Shown here: positions 26,451-39,000 of the stretch, in pieces
How positions within the stretch are numbered: position 1 is the first letter of the stretch
How the letters are laid out: every line of letters begins with the position of its first letter
Notes under the pieces: generated by a model
Databases searched by the model: none
The model's input: only the letters and a program-made list of their open reading frames with translations
What the model was told of the DNA's origin: nothing
Program-made: the position numbers and the translations under genes
Assembly (NCBI GenBank): GCA_000499405.2
Contig: HG738138.1
Span: forward strand, 2,716,368-2,780,367
DNA length: 64,000 nt
Origin: Onchocerca volvulus
Lineage: Eukaryota > Nematoda > Chromadorea > Rhabditida > Onchocercidae
Reading direction: 5' to 3'

Positions 26451-28662
26451 TTAATATGAAAATGTATAAAATTGGTTACATTAGAACATACAGCTGATGA
26501 TTCCAAGGAAACCATTTATTCAAATAATTTGTACATATGGCCGCAATCTGCTGCTTTATTCTTGATTGATATCAAATTGTGGTTGCTCTGATGTTGCTTA
26601 GCAAGTACTTAGAAACAAAAACAGATGAACTCCGTTTTCCCCTTCTTTACAATACAAATATCCTTTTTAATATAACAAATACCATGGCACTAATTTAATT
26701 TACAATGGGCATCTGGTTGTCCGTTAAGAATGCAGACAAGATGGTACTAAAACATAATAGAAGGTCAGGATGCTAGGACAAAGTATGATGTAAGGAATGA
26801 ACTACTTGATGCATTAGATTACTAATTAATTAAAATTATAAGTTTTATCGAAGAATTAAATCCTATTTTCATATATAAATTTGTTTAATAGAAGGTATAT
26901 GATTCAAAGAGATAACCTGGTGCAACATTTGCTATTAACGGCATGTATGTGTGTGTGTGTGTGTGTGTCAGCATCAGGAAACAATGATGGCTCGAGGATC
27001 ATGATCAACGGCATTACTGACAAGTGATCAGGAAAAAAAAAAAAACTCTCGATATATAAATACAAAGATCTCCTACAGTATACAGATCTAAAATGACTTC
27101 AAACCAAAATCCACGTAACCTTTTACGCATGATAAACAATCTAGGAACTGATTTTATTATTACTACTACTCTAAGTTATTATTACTACTACTCAGCCAAT
27201 AAAGCACATAATACATTCACAACTTGACACAAAACAAACTAGAAACAATGTACTGATCCCTCAACATGCCAATATTTATCTTGTGCTTTAAAACTTAATC
27301 CAAAAATGAGCAGAAATCGTAGGTGTTAGCAGTAAGCAACAGCATGTATCGAATTCATTATTATTCTACTTTTCTTAATAACTGAAAAGAAAAAAGAGCA
27401 ATTTTTTGAGGATGCAAAACTAAAAACATCTGGCAAACAAAAGAATCCGGAAGATTTAGATAAAAATAACAAAAATATATGAAATATTTCAATTCGAATG
27501 TTGCTCATCCACCCGTCATCTACCCTCTATTGCTACCACAGTTACAGATACAACAATAAATAACGCGGGCAAATATACAACAGTTAACAAAACGAAGACG
27601 CATCCACAAATCAATTTGTTGCAAAGCAAGAATATAAATATGCTGAATAGCATCCTAATCTAAACAAAACTTCATCTGAAATAAATTTTCTTAAACTAAC
27701 TTAACAATAAAAAGCTAATAATATTTCGAAACTTGAGTCTACAAAACAAAATGACCAGATCGTAGGAAGCAGGAGACATCGATAGGATGCCAGAGTGTAT
27801 GTATATAATATAGTGTGCATCATGCATTTACATAGGAATCATACATGAAAACGGCAGCAGTAGTACTATAAATTAAAATAAGCGACTCTTACTAATGCAA
27901 CAATCTATAAATTAAGCTGCTTCTGGATGGAACATACTTTCATAAATATATGTATAAAGACTTATAGCAGTTCTGGCTGAAATAGCTCATCATAGATTCA
28001 AACTCTAAAAATTCAAAATCGTTTAAAATAGAAGCTTTGCACAGTTAAATGGGATGTGTCTACATAAAAAACTGGATGAGAAAAATGAGAGAAAAGGAAA
28101 ACATCGAAAACTTCAGCCAAAGCAAAGAAATCCTATCAGCATTTAAGAAAAACAAAACTGGGAACAGGGAGTCCGTAGAGGAAATCCATGTATCTTTTCA
28201 AACCACACAACATTTACAATCTAGAAATTACAATTATTCGAGAACAACATTGAATATTTTAAATTATACAGTACCGCACGTATATATGTTATATGGCACA
28301 GTGAGGTAAAACAGTTCAAAAAATAAATATCCGGTTTTTTTTTCTAACGATGGCAATATGTACTAAATAAATCTATTAATTGAGCACTGGGAAGCTATTA
28401 ATATAGAATTCAGAAGACATGAAGTTCAGAATATATTGCCTAGAAAATCCACCACCCGTAATCCAAATAAGATGTCCAAACATTACTAATTGTATGTGTA
28501 GAACCCATAGCGGTGAAAACAGGGGAAATGAAAAAGAAATGGAATAAATCGATTAGATTATTATGCAAAGTGTTCAGGGAAAAAATAAATCATGTTCCCA
28601 TAGCTCCTTCAAAATACTGGAACTTTTCCGCTCACTTCTTTAAAATACTGGAACTTTTCCGC
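26451..28662. other. Non-coding block of unusual composition downstream of the hexokinase
   Basis: No gene recognised. Compared with the preceding 18 kb this block has few long A or T runs and a more even base mix. It contains (TG)n at 26946-26968 and paired TATTATTACTACTACT arrays near 27153-27192. On the minus strand it directly follows the hexokinase stop, so a long 3' UTR or an unannotated non-coding transcript is possible. Confidence 0.4.
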
Positions 28663-28665
28663 TCA
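28611..28665. repeat. 24-bp duplication over the hexokinase stop codon
   Basis: AAAATACTGGAACTTTTCCG plus CTCA occurs at 28611-28634 and again at 28642-28665. The second copy ends exactly with the complement of the hexokinase stop (TGA at 28663-28665), so the stop and the first 3' UTR bases exist twice. Confidence 0.9.
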
Positions 28666-31600
28666 AAGTCCCAGTTTTTCAGCTACTGCAGCAACTATAG
28701 CAGCACCTTTAGCGCTACCCTCATCTGCTGGTACCAACTCCCACTAAAACAGTGTTGATATTATAATAAGCATGTAAAATAGGCGAGCAATCCTATACAT
28801 CTACACACTTGAAACGTGTTCTTCATTCAACGATTAATATTTTTAAAATCAGTCCTGAAGTTAAAGTGAAATTTCATAAAATAAAAAACAAACTTTAATA
28901 TTCATTGGTGCCAAATCATATAGTTTTTTCTCCAGTAATGAGAGATAGGTCGGATGAAACTGCACCAACGCACCGCCTACTCCTACTTTTATATTACTTT
29001 CATTAAGATGGAGTAATAACGCTGCTATCGCTGAAAGTACATTCGTATTTAGTGACATTAATCTTTTAAGCTCTATTTTTCTTTTTTTTTTTTTTTTTTT
29101 TCTTTTAAAAAAAGATTGTATTCGTTTTTGGGTCCATTGACACTATATCTAATCCTATTCTTTGGGAAAAAGCCATTTAATTGGAATTATTTTAAAATCA
29201 ATAATTACACTATTTTGATCGCAAACAAGCAAGCATTCAAATCCTATAAAATCATCTGAGAATGCAAATTTCAACACAGAACATGAGAAAGTAATATCAA
29301 ACCAGCAGCAACAATAGAAGCAGATCTTTGAGACACCGCGTGGCAAACTTCATGGATGATTTCATAATCCGCTGTACAGTGACTAGGCACATCAAGTTCA
29401 TCACATATCCGTCGACAAATTCTAAAACTGCCTTCATCATCCCTGAAAATCCATTCGTATGAAAGATTTAATACAATATCCTCTTATATTACAACACAGA
29501 TCCTTTAAATGATCTATATGGATACTATTTTTTAGTGTTTATAGAAGCGGACGGGAATTCTTTTTTTTAATGTTTATAGCAGTGGACGGGAATTCATTCC
29601 ATTTGCTGTTATGGGTGTTAAAAATGAACTTTCCTGAAACTTAGGTAGTATCCTCAGATTACATCATATAATTTTCTAATAATAGTAACCAAAACTTTCG
29701 AGAATACAGAAATCCATGCGTTCTTCTAAAAGCTATAAGAAAAGACATTCCAGATCTTTGTTTCGTAATGATACATCAAAAAAATACTAGCAAAAAAAAA
29801 ATTGCCTTAAAATTTCGGAAATATATTTAGTTGGAAAAGAATCGTCTTCATCCAGTTTTTCACAATTGTGTCCACTGAACAATACTCCATCTAATACAAA
29901 CTGAATGAGGATACGGCGTGCCAACTCGCCTAAGTATAATGCTCCAGTCAGCTTATCAATTCTATAAAGAAATAGTGCATAAGTAAATTCCATTACTTTT
30001 TCTTCTGAAATCTCCGGAAAAATACAAATAAACCCTGAAGATTTACAAGTTCCAAACAAAAATGCTATTTGATGCTTAACTATTGATAAATTTTTACGCT
30101 AATTAATGCTTACTGTTTAAAAATATATTTACTCTCTTTAACATAATCAGAAGAATTATGCTTAGCAATAACAATGCTTACATTTGCTTGCCTTTATGAA
30201 CCGATACCTCATCAATATCCCGATCGAACTGCGTTAAAATATTGGCTAATTCACCCTGCAGTATTCACTTATTATTTTAATGTCTAATAACTGCTCCAAT
30301 CATTATTATGAATCCAATAAAAAACTTTTCATTGCTTGAAAAGCATATAGAAAGCGTATTAAAAATGTTAAATAAGTTCCAGTACATTGTGTTATGCCAA
30401 TTCCTTAATCGAGACCACCGATCGTCCAACAAATATAAAAAAATTATGTAAATTTTTCAGGATAAAAGTAAATGTGAAGGAATTCCTTAGACTACCTTTC
30501 CACCAAATTCTTCCCACTCAGTAACAACCACCATCTTGTCAAATTTATATCCAGCAGCAGCAGCATTGAATTTCTTGATTCTTGCAGTATTTTCCAGATA
30601 AGACGAATTACAACTGAAAATTAAAAAATTTAACAACTAAAAAATAAAAAATAAATGAATTACCTTCATGCCCCACTTTTTTCAAGGATTTCAACAAACT
30701 AGACATGAAAAATTACCTGCGTTCATTATTGAATTGATAAAGAAAACATCATGTGTTCATTCTTCTACTGATAAAGAAAACATCATTTCTACCTCACATG
30801 TTACTCGTCGTCGAGTATTTTTCTATGTTTGCTAACCTCTTCACAATAGTAAAGGAAACGAAAAAAAAACCAAAAAAGAGAAAAATTACCCGTATCCAAT
30901 GACGACACCAATCTTGCATTCTTGACCATACTTATAAGCAGTCGCAGCTAACTGACCGACAGTGTCATTCATTATCACTTGAATTTTTACATTTGTTAGC
31001 TGAAGCAAAACATAAAGTGAAAAATTTACAAATTAATTCTGCACTTACTACATCTGGTAATTTACAAATTAATTCCAACATTACTACAACGGGAAACGAA
31101 TAATTAAAAGCAAAATATCATATAAAACTGTAGAGTAGACAAACCATATTTAATTCGAGAGCTTCTTCCAGAAGTTTGACTACATCTTTTTGCAAGCAGT
31201 CTTTTATATCAAAGCCTTTTGTCCACCAAAGAAGACGTGCTGAGCGTATCGAAAGCAGTTCGCACGGATAGGAGAAAACAAAACCAACTGGGAGAGAAGC
31301 ATTTAGTAAGTTCACTTCGTTCAGGAATTTCATCAGGCAATTGACTATGAATGTGAACAACTAGAAAGATAATATATAAGGTCCAAAATGCATCGAAAGA
31401 AACCTGTTAGGAAATGTAATATAAATGTTTGAAGAAAATTTAGGAATAAGCGTAAAATCTTAAAAACAAAAAAGATTTAACCTGATCTCCAGTTCCTTTC
31501 ATAACAGAAGCTGGGAAAACATAATTATGGTTAATCTGCTCCGGTTCCTCGTTGTTTCCTTTCAATGTTAGTAACATGATACGTAAGTTTTTCCCACTCA

Positions 31601-32767
31601 AGTCAATTGCAACATATTTGCCTACTTCTGAAATTTCAAAAAAATCATGTTTAAAAAAGTTTTTCTTTTCATGCTCTTTACAGAATTATTACCAACCAGT
31701 TCCATCCGGTAAAGCAGGAACGAAAGAGGGTAACATTGCAATCGATGATTTCGACGAACCAACTTCGAGACCTCGAACAAATTCCTTCTGCATTTTTTCA
31801 CTAATTTCATGCAGTATTTCATCCTGGAAAGCGGTACTATAAAATATATTTCAATACAAGTAATTTTCATTGCAATTCGTTGACAACTTTTTTCCCTCAT
31901 AAGATCAATTAGAAAAAATTGCAAAGCTGAGCTTTCAGCGAAACTTTTATTGACGGACGACGTCATGAGGTAGATATATTTTCAAGTCAATGTTTATTCT
32001 CATTTTAACTTACTAAATAAGAGAGCCGCATTAGGTTGAATAACTTGGAAGATCTTATGCAGAAAGAGTAGAAAACTGCAATGGGAAGAGGACTAATTAC
32101 AAAAAAAAAAAAATGTAGGAACACATGCCAAGATAAGTGCGGTTAAATTTACAACTTAAATGACAACTGTTATATTATAAAATCTGACAAAAATTTTTTT
32201 CTTTATTTTTGTTTCCTGATCGGTCATTTTTATAGCTGTCTTCGAATAAATACAGAAAAATGTATTAACCTAAGCATACAGCATCTACAGCTAAAGTAAC
32301 CTAAGGGACGATTTGAAGCGATAAGTTCAAAGTATGCATCAGCCGGCAACAATATCAAGAAAATTCATACTTATAATGTGATACAGTGCTTCGAGCAACA
32401 TAATAAAATAGGCAACTGAAACGATAATAACTTGACATTCAATTCATTCTACCATCAAATTTATTTATCACTAGTTGTCTCATAATTTCTACGAATGCCA
32501 ATCACATTTTTCTGATTGTGAATGAATCCTGAGAGTCAACTAGTGGATGATAAGTGAATATGGAAGTTAAAAAGAAGTTGCATTCAATACAAAGAAATGT
32601 AGTTGGGAAGATGAAGGAAAAAAAATGAAGAGAGATAAAAGAGAAAGCAATTGGTATTCTCATTGTGACAACTCGAATGATCTCCTTAGGTATTAAATCT
32701 AAATAAATATACAAACCTTGATATAAAACTGCTCAAGAGTTTTAGCAACTTCTTCTGGTAATGTCAT
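28663..32767 (-). CDS. Hexokinase-family protein with altered ATP-binding motifs
   Basis: Hexokinases phosphorylate glucose with ATP in the cytosol. Eleven exons (32767-32717, 31823-31697, 31627-31482, 31360-31145, 30999-30890, 30613-30496, 30255-30182, 29961-29806, 29442-29303, 29030-28894, 28743-28663) join in phase to 451 aa, a normal single-domain length. Sugar-site landmarks are kept: LPVGFVFSYPC, WTKGF, MNDTVGQ and VTEWEEF; only the Glu usually found before KM is Asp (IIDKLTG). The nucleotide-site motifs differ from the family: IDLSGKNLR for DLGGTNFR, GYGCN for GTGxN, VGVGGALVQFHP for VGVDGSxYxxHP, and EGSAKGAA for DGSGKGAA. The gene may therefore encode a sugar-binding protein with weak or no kinase activity; that is inference. 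The intron after 29806 has a GC donor. Family assignment is very secure. Confidence 0.95.
29536..29595. repeat. Tandem duplication in a hexokinase intron
   Basis: Copies at 29536-29560 and 29571-29595 share TGTTTATAG and GGACGGGAATTC with two substitutions in 25 bp. It lies in the intron that uses the GC donor. Confidence 0.9.
30721..30786. repeat. Tandem duplication in a hexokinase intron
   Basis: Copies at 30721-30752 and 30755-30786 share GTTCATT and TGATAAAGAAAACATCAT over 32 bp. Confidence 0.9.
31023..31090. repeat. Tandem duplication in a hexokinase intron
   Basis: Copies at 31023-31054 and 31059-31090 share AATTTACAAATTAATTC followed by a diverged ACTAC-containing tail. Confidence 0.9.
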
Positions 32768-35700
32768 AATTGTTTGAAACGGTTAAAGATGTATCTGAAA
32801 ATAAATAGTATAACAAACAAGTAGCAACAATCTCGATGTTCACATCGCGATAATACAATTCATCGCGTTTAAGAACTGGATCTTAATTTCGGCTCTTTTA
32901 ACATAACTATAATCTTTTAACATGATTCGCACTTTACCGAAGATGATATCGGCGATTAAATCACAGCCTTAAAATGGTCGACAAACATCAAAGTTGATGG
33001 AGAGAGAAAAAGAAGAAGGCACTGGTTTTATATTTTTAAGATTTCACACAAGGAATTTATATAAATTAGCAAGTTATTACACCTGAAGGGAAAATAAAGT
33101 CACTGAACGAGCTTATCGACCTAAAAACTTCGCATCAACAACTACCTATTGAATGTGTCTCAATCAATCAGCCAAAGTACAACTGAAACAACAGCACAAC
33201 ATATAAAGATCATCAAAACATAGACAGAAAAAAAAAGTCTTTCAATCTTATGTTCATTCAATTTTATATTTAGCATTATTTGTCAAATGAATCAGTTAAA
33301 TCAATCATTTCTTAAGCAAATCAGTAGTTATTCATTACAGTATAAAGCATGTAGATAATAGAATACGGAAATGTAGTTGAAGAAATAATATCCAAACAAA
33401 TTTTTATCATTAACGGTCACGATCTATGGAATTATTGGGGATAATTCTGGTCGAAAATGGTAAGTTATAATTATTGACCAAAGATTCGTGAAAGATTTCG
33501 ATATTATTTGAAGCTAACGAAAAAAAAAAAAACCTACCAACGTACTTTGTGTTCATCCCAAAGTCCAAGATGTACCAGTAAGTTCCGAATTACATCCGAA
33601 CTAATCAGTTGGTCGAACAGTTTTAGAGTAATAAATTTCCTTCTAAGTTGACAGAAAAAAAAAAAAAAAGAAAGAAAGGAAACTCATAACCATCCTTAAT
33701 ACACAAACAACAATATTCATCGACTAAACCAAGCCATTGAAATGATGCCAAAAGTTTCGAGAGAAAGCGAACGCTTCGAAACCCAATTGAAACAAAACAG
33801 CATTTTATACCATTTAATCGCCATCGAAGTTATCGAGAAATGCGGAATTGATTAGATCAGATCTGGGGGTGTAGTGTGTTTTCGTTATCAGTTGGGGAAA
33901 GTTTTGCATTGTTCCTATGAAATCACTCTCCTAATTAATGAGGAAGAGAGAAAGTTCGGATGGAATGAAGGAACTTTCTGATTCTGATTAGTCTTCCGGT
34001 AGTACATTTCAGTTATACGTCCGATTGTATGTTGCTGCTATTTGATAATGGAAGATTTTTCTCGAGCAAAAGATTGTTTGTACTTGTACATCGTTGTTGG
34101 ATAGAACATTAATTGTCGGAAGTTAGGGAAAGAAAACAAAAACGAAATAATTAAAATGACAGAAAGAACAAATTAAATTGACAGAAAGAATGAATCAAAA
34201 CAAGCGATCAGTGATTAATCTAATTAATGGGATAGTGTAAACTAAACTCATATATATATATATATATATATCAGTGATGTTTGGATAGTTGTTTGGTAGA
34301 AGAGGAATTTAAAAGGACAAGGGGAAAGAGAAATGAGAAAGCAAAAAAGATCAAGATGACGCAAGAGAAGCAAGTTTTCTTGCTTCTGAGAAAGCATTGT
34401 GAAACATTTTGGAAGAAATGCTATTATTGTAAATATAAAGGGATATAATGATCTTATATAAAATTATACAAATGGGAAGTGAAGAATTTTGTGAATAAGG
34501 TAGAGAAATTAAGGTAAAAATAAGGTCAAAACTTTGGTTTTCAAGTAAAATAAAAACTTTTTTTGTAAATAAACTTATGTCAAAGTGTCGTCATATCTGT
34601 TCAAAACGATAAAAGTGAGGATAGAAAGATTGGGATAGTAAAAAGTTACATGAGTTTTAATTGAATTAAATAAATGAACAGAATCATTCGTTCCTTCATC
34701 ACCTTACAAACCATTTCCCGCAAACTATCACATTGCAATTAATGTGTGAATAGTTTCACATACACATATAAATACACATACACACATACACACACATACA
34801 CACACACACACACATACACACACACACACATGCATAAATATATATCGATATATAGATTAAAAAGGAATTTTGGTGACAAAAATGGTGACATGTATATTAA
34901 TCCATAAGCATTGAATGGAAATTTTGTTAATCAGCCTACCAAATATAGTTTGTTAATTAGCACACACAAATATAAGTTTTGATATTTGAAGCTTTGGCTT
35001 GAAATAAATATAAGTGTCACATATGAGTGGAGAGAAGTGGCGACACGACTTGAAATTGCTTAACATGATTCCATCTGGACCACACACATTTATATATATA
35101 TATATATAAAGATTATACATACATACACTGGAAATTCATAGGTAAGTTGTTATTGAAGTTTTTATAATGGAATGAAAGCTAACAGACTTCCTTTTTTCTC
35201 TCATTTCGTTCAATATATGTTATGTTAGTATTAAATGGCGCTTACTTCAACAGTTTATTAAATTTAATCGAATTTTTGACCAACTACACAATCTCCATAT
35301 TAAATAATTCCAAATGTTCAGGAATTCAAATTAACTTCAAGACTGATAATTTGATGGCATTCAATTCGATGATATATTATACAAATATTTGATTTTCTAG
35401 ATGGTAATGAAAAAGTCATTCCTCCTTCTCATTCCTGATGATTCATTAATTTCCGACGAAAATGATCTTTTAGCCGGAAACAAACTCACTTCAATGGCTT
35501 CGCATTTATCCTAATTCACTGAACAATCGATACAATCAAATCGTTCGATAGCTTCTCAAATTTTGAATCGATATATGTCAACTTGCTTTTTTTCGATCTC
35601 ATCTTGTTGATGCTAAATTTGCCCTTTTTGTTTTTTGAGCATCAAGTGATATTTTCTCATTGATTATATTGACATAAGTCATTTCATTCGATGTCAATTG

Positions 35701-36030
35701 TTTAATCTTTTCCAATGCGTTCTTCTGATAATTGCATTCATTCCTTTTCTTCATTAATTTTCCGCTAATTCATTGTTTTACAAAGTAATCAAAATAATTT
35801 ATTAGCAACAAATATAATTAAAATGAAACGGATCGCTCTATAAATTCATATATCATCTCACAAACAATATTATCTCCTCTTTATGATTAGCAATGATAAA
35901 AGAGAGAGAGATTCCCTGCCGTCAATTTAATTCCATTTTCTCATCCCTCCTCCGAAATATGCCGTCTACTTTTCCCGAGGGCCAATTCAGATTCTTCCAG
36001 TAATACACCACGTTTCTTTTGATTTCGATT
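32768..36030. other. Intergenic region between hexokinase and SLC17 gene
   Basis: No coding exon seen. It should hold the hexokinase promoter (right next to 32767) and the SLC17 3' UTR (just below 36031). Microsatellites include (AT)n at 34251-34270, (CA)n-rich sequence at about 34757-34831 and (TA)n near 35091-35108. A slightly GC-richer patch lies near 33850-34000. Confidence 0.5.
34757..34831. repeat. (CA)n microsatellite
   Basis: About 75 bp of CA dinucleotides with TACA interruptions, between the hexokinase and the SLC17 gene. Confidence 0.9.
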
Positions 36031-39000
36031 TCATCGGAATATGTGTATAGAAGTTTTTGAACTTGGCGCTGCCCACCATTGCCGTTCACTGGATCCCCAA
36101 ATTGTAAATACTACCATCGGTAAAGCTGCTACTACGCCAGATAAATAAAATACCTGAAGATTCAGCTTGTGGAAAAAAAAAAAGAAAAAACTTTTTAAAA
36201 AGAAGAAATACTTTCCGATATTTTTTAGAGCTCTTTTAAAACATACAATATCCATTTTGATGACTAATTTTTCAAAAATATCATTCATCTCATGCCTACG
36301 CTACTTTTAAAGAATTCATTTGGCAATATGTTGTTCTTTTGAAGCGGCAAAATATAGGTAATTGGCCCAGGAGATAGTTTATAGAAAGCATACCTTAGCC
36401 CATTCAGCCTCTGTACCATGTTGTACGATATGTTTTGTGAGAAGTTTGTTACCGATGCCAAACCATGCAACAAAGAAAAACGAAATACCTGTGATAACAC
36501 CTGAATATGGTGGCGCAAGTTGTACCAAAGCTGTTTGTACACCCGGAGTATGTAATCCTATAATAATTTTATCAATCTATATCAATCAAAATGTGAATGT
36601 TCGTCGTGGCTCATCACACAATGTTGCTAATTCCTCATCAATTCCTTTGAAATTTCGACACAATATTGCAATCGAATGGAGCCGTGTCTCCTACCTTCTT
36701 TTTTTTTTATATATCACACCTGTGACAGGTAAAAATAGGGAGGTTTGATCTAGTGATCATTTAGTAGTATTATTTCATTTGGGAACAAATTGCTTTCCCC
36801 TAAAAACTCAGGTCTGTGTAAATATTTTTTAAATTAGATTGGAACATTTTTCATTAAAATATTTTCGACTTTAATGGTTTCTGAGAAAGAATTATTCCGA
36901 TAATATTCTGTTAGACAACTTTGACTTGCGATATGAACTAAATTAATCACGAATGGATATCAATTGGCCAATTGTCTCGTTCCATCAAAGGTCATTGATG
37001 CAAGAAAATAGAATAAGTCTATTTAAAATGTGAAAAGCGTAAGATTGAAGATTACTAACCTTGGATCGAAATACCAGACTATAAAATGATCAATGAAATA
37101 TGAACCTGCAAAAAGCATCGCTAAACATAAAGGAATTGTCGCAAGAGAAGATCGTTCTCGGTCAAACTGTGGTACTGTAATGATACAAACCGACAGTCCT
37201 AGTGATGCAATGCCGTTGAATACCTGAAAACTTTTACCATCTTTGTATAATATTATTTACTGATCTTGATATCTTGATATGATAACTAAATTTTTTTTTT
37301 TTCAAAGAACAATTCAATATTCTCAGGAAAAGAGCAGGAAAAAAAACTATGAGAAGTGAACCAAGTTATTTTGGAAAAACAAATATTTCAGATTCGTATT
37401 TACTCCAAAATTTCTGGATGATGCCAAGAAATTTTGGATTTCATGAATTTAAATGTGAAAATATCCTAACATAACCATATTTCTACTTGATTCCATTAAT
37501 CATTTCAACCGTTTCTGGGAAAATCAGAAGTAAACTTAATCAATTTTTTTTCTTATTTTCAATTTTATAAATGATACCTTACAAATGGTAGTTTTAGTCC
37601 AACCAGTATGATTTGTGAGCCAAGTTGAAAGACTTGATGAAAAAGTTTTACTCATAAATAGGCAGAATATTGGGAACGCTGAGGCAATTCCATTTTTGGC
37701 AGGTGCAAAATGCAGCACGTCACGCATATAATTAGGCAAAAATTGCAGCATGATAACAAGCGGATATTCATGACATATAAGTGCAAATATCCCGGCCCAT
37801 ATTGCCGACGATCGAGCAATTGCAGACCACGGCGTACGACGTGGATCGGTACGTTTACCAATTGATTCACAGGCTATCCTGAAATTTATTTATAATCAAA
37901 AACTTTTGTGAAAACTTTTCTTAACAAATGAAATTCTATCAAGTAATTGCCTTTTCTATTCCATAAACTATGATCTGATTATTTTATTATCATATGGAAA
38001 GAGTCAATGATTGAAGTTGGTTCTAAAATACGGTAGGACAGATTACCAAAAGCTTCAATCAAGGCTAAAGATTGTTGCAATAGATTGCTTATTAGTTTAG
38101 ATGATCGGAAAAATCAATCAATAGTCTGACTATTAAACTGAAAAATTGATATTTGTGATGGCTAGAATCGTGATTCTATTCTGAAGATCTAAAATGTTCT
38201 AATTCGAGATGTGAAAAAAGCTTCCTATAGGACAAAAAACCGAACTATCTGTGCAACCATATGCTTTATTACATGATCAAACAATCCTAATACAATACAT
38301 TTTCAAGAAAAACTAATTTGTTTATGATAAATTTTTGCAGTAAATTTAATCGTAGTGCTAATTTTCTTTTTTTTTGCATTGAAACTGATAAAAGGTCAAA
38401 ATTCAAAAGATATAAAAGAATACATGCTTTCGATGAATGTCTGTTCTTGACTCGATATGCAATACTGCTTGGAAGGTTTATCAGCTCCCATTGGAATCCA
38501 AAATAAAGCAATTAATATTGTAATTAATCCACTAAGATAGAATATAGCAGGCCAACCATTCAGGATATCTTTACGTGTACACAAATAACCTGCTGTTGGC
38601 AAAATAAACAATGTGCCTATAAATAAAAAGTTATTCAAAAATAGCTGAAATAATTCTTTTTTTCTTTTTTTTTTGCTAAGTAAGCAAAATATTTCTGAAA
38701 ATAGATTTCTTTGTCAGTAAAAAAAAAAAAAAAAAAAAAAAAGAAATGATTATTTTTCGGAATTTTTTTCAAGCTATTTACTTTTATCACTTCGATTAGT
38801 TTCAATCGATTCTAGTTAAATTAATAAAATTTGATTTTGTCCCATTAAGTTGCAATTATTAGACATACAATCCGAACAATCTAGCAAGTAATCGAAAAAG
38901 TTTTATTTATGGTTATCCATTACTATCGCACAATTATGAAATGATGGAGTGGAGTTTTATTGCGAATTTGAAAGTTTATAAATATTCATGTAGTAAACAC

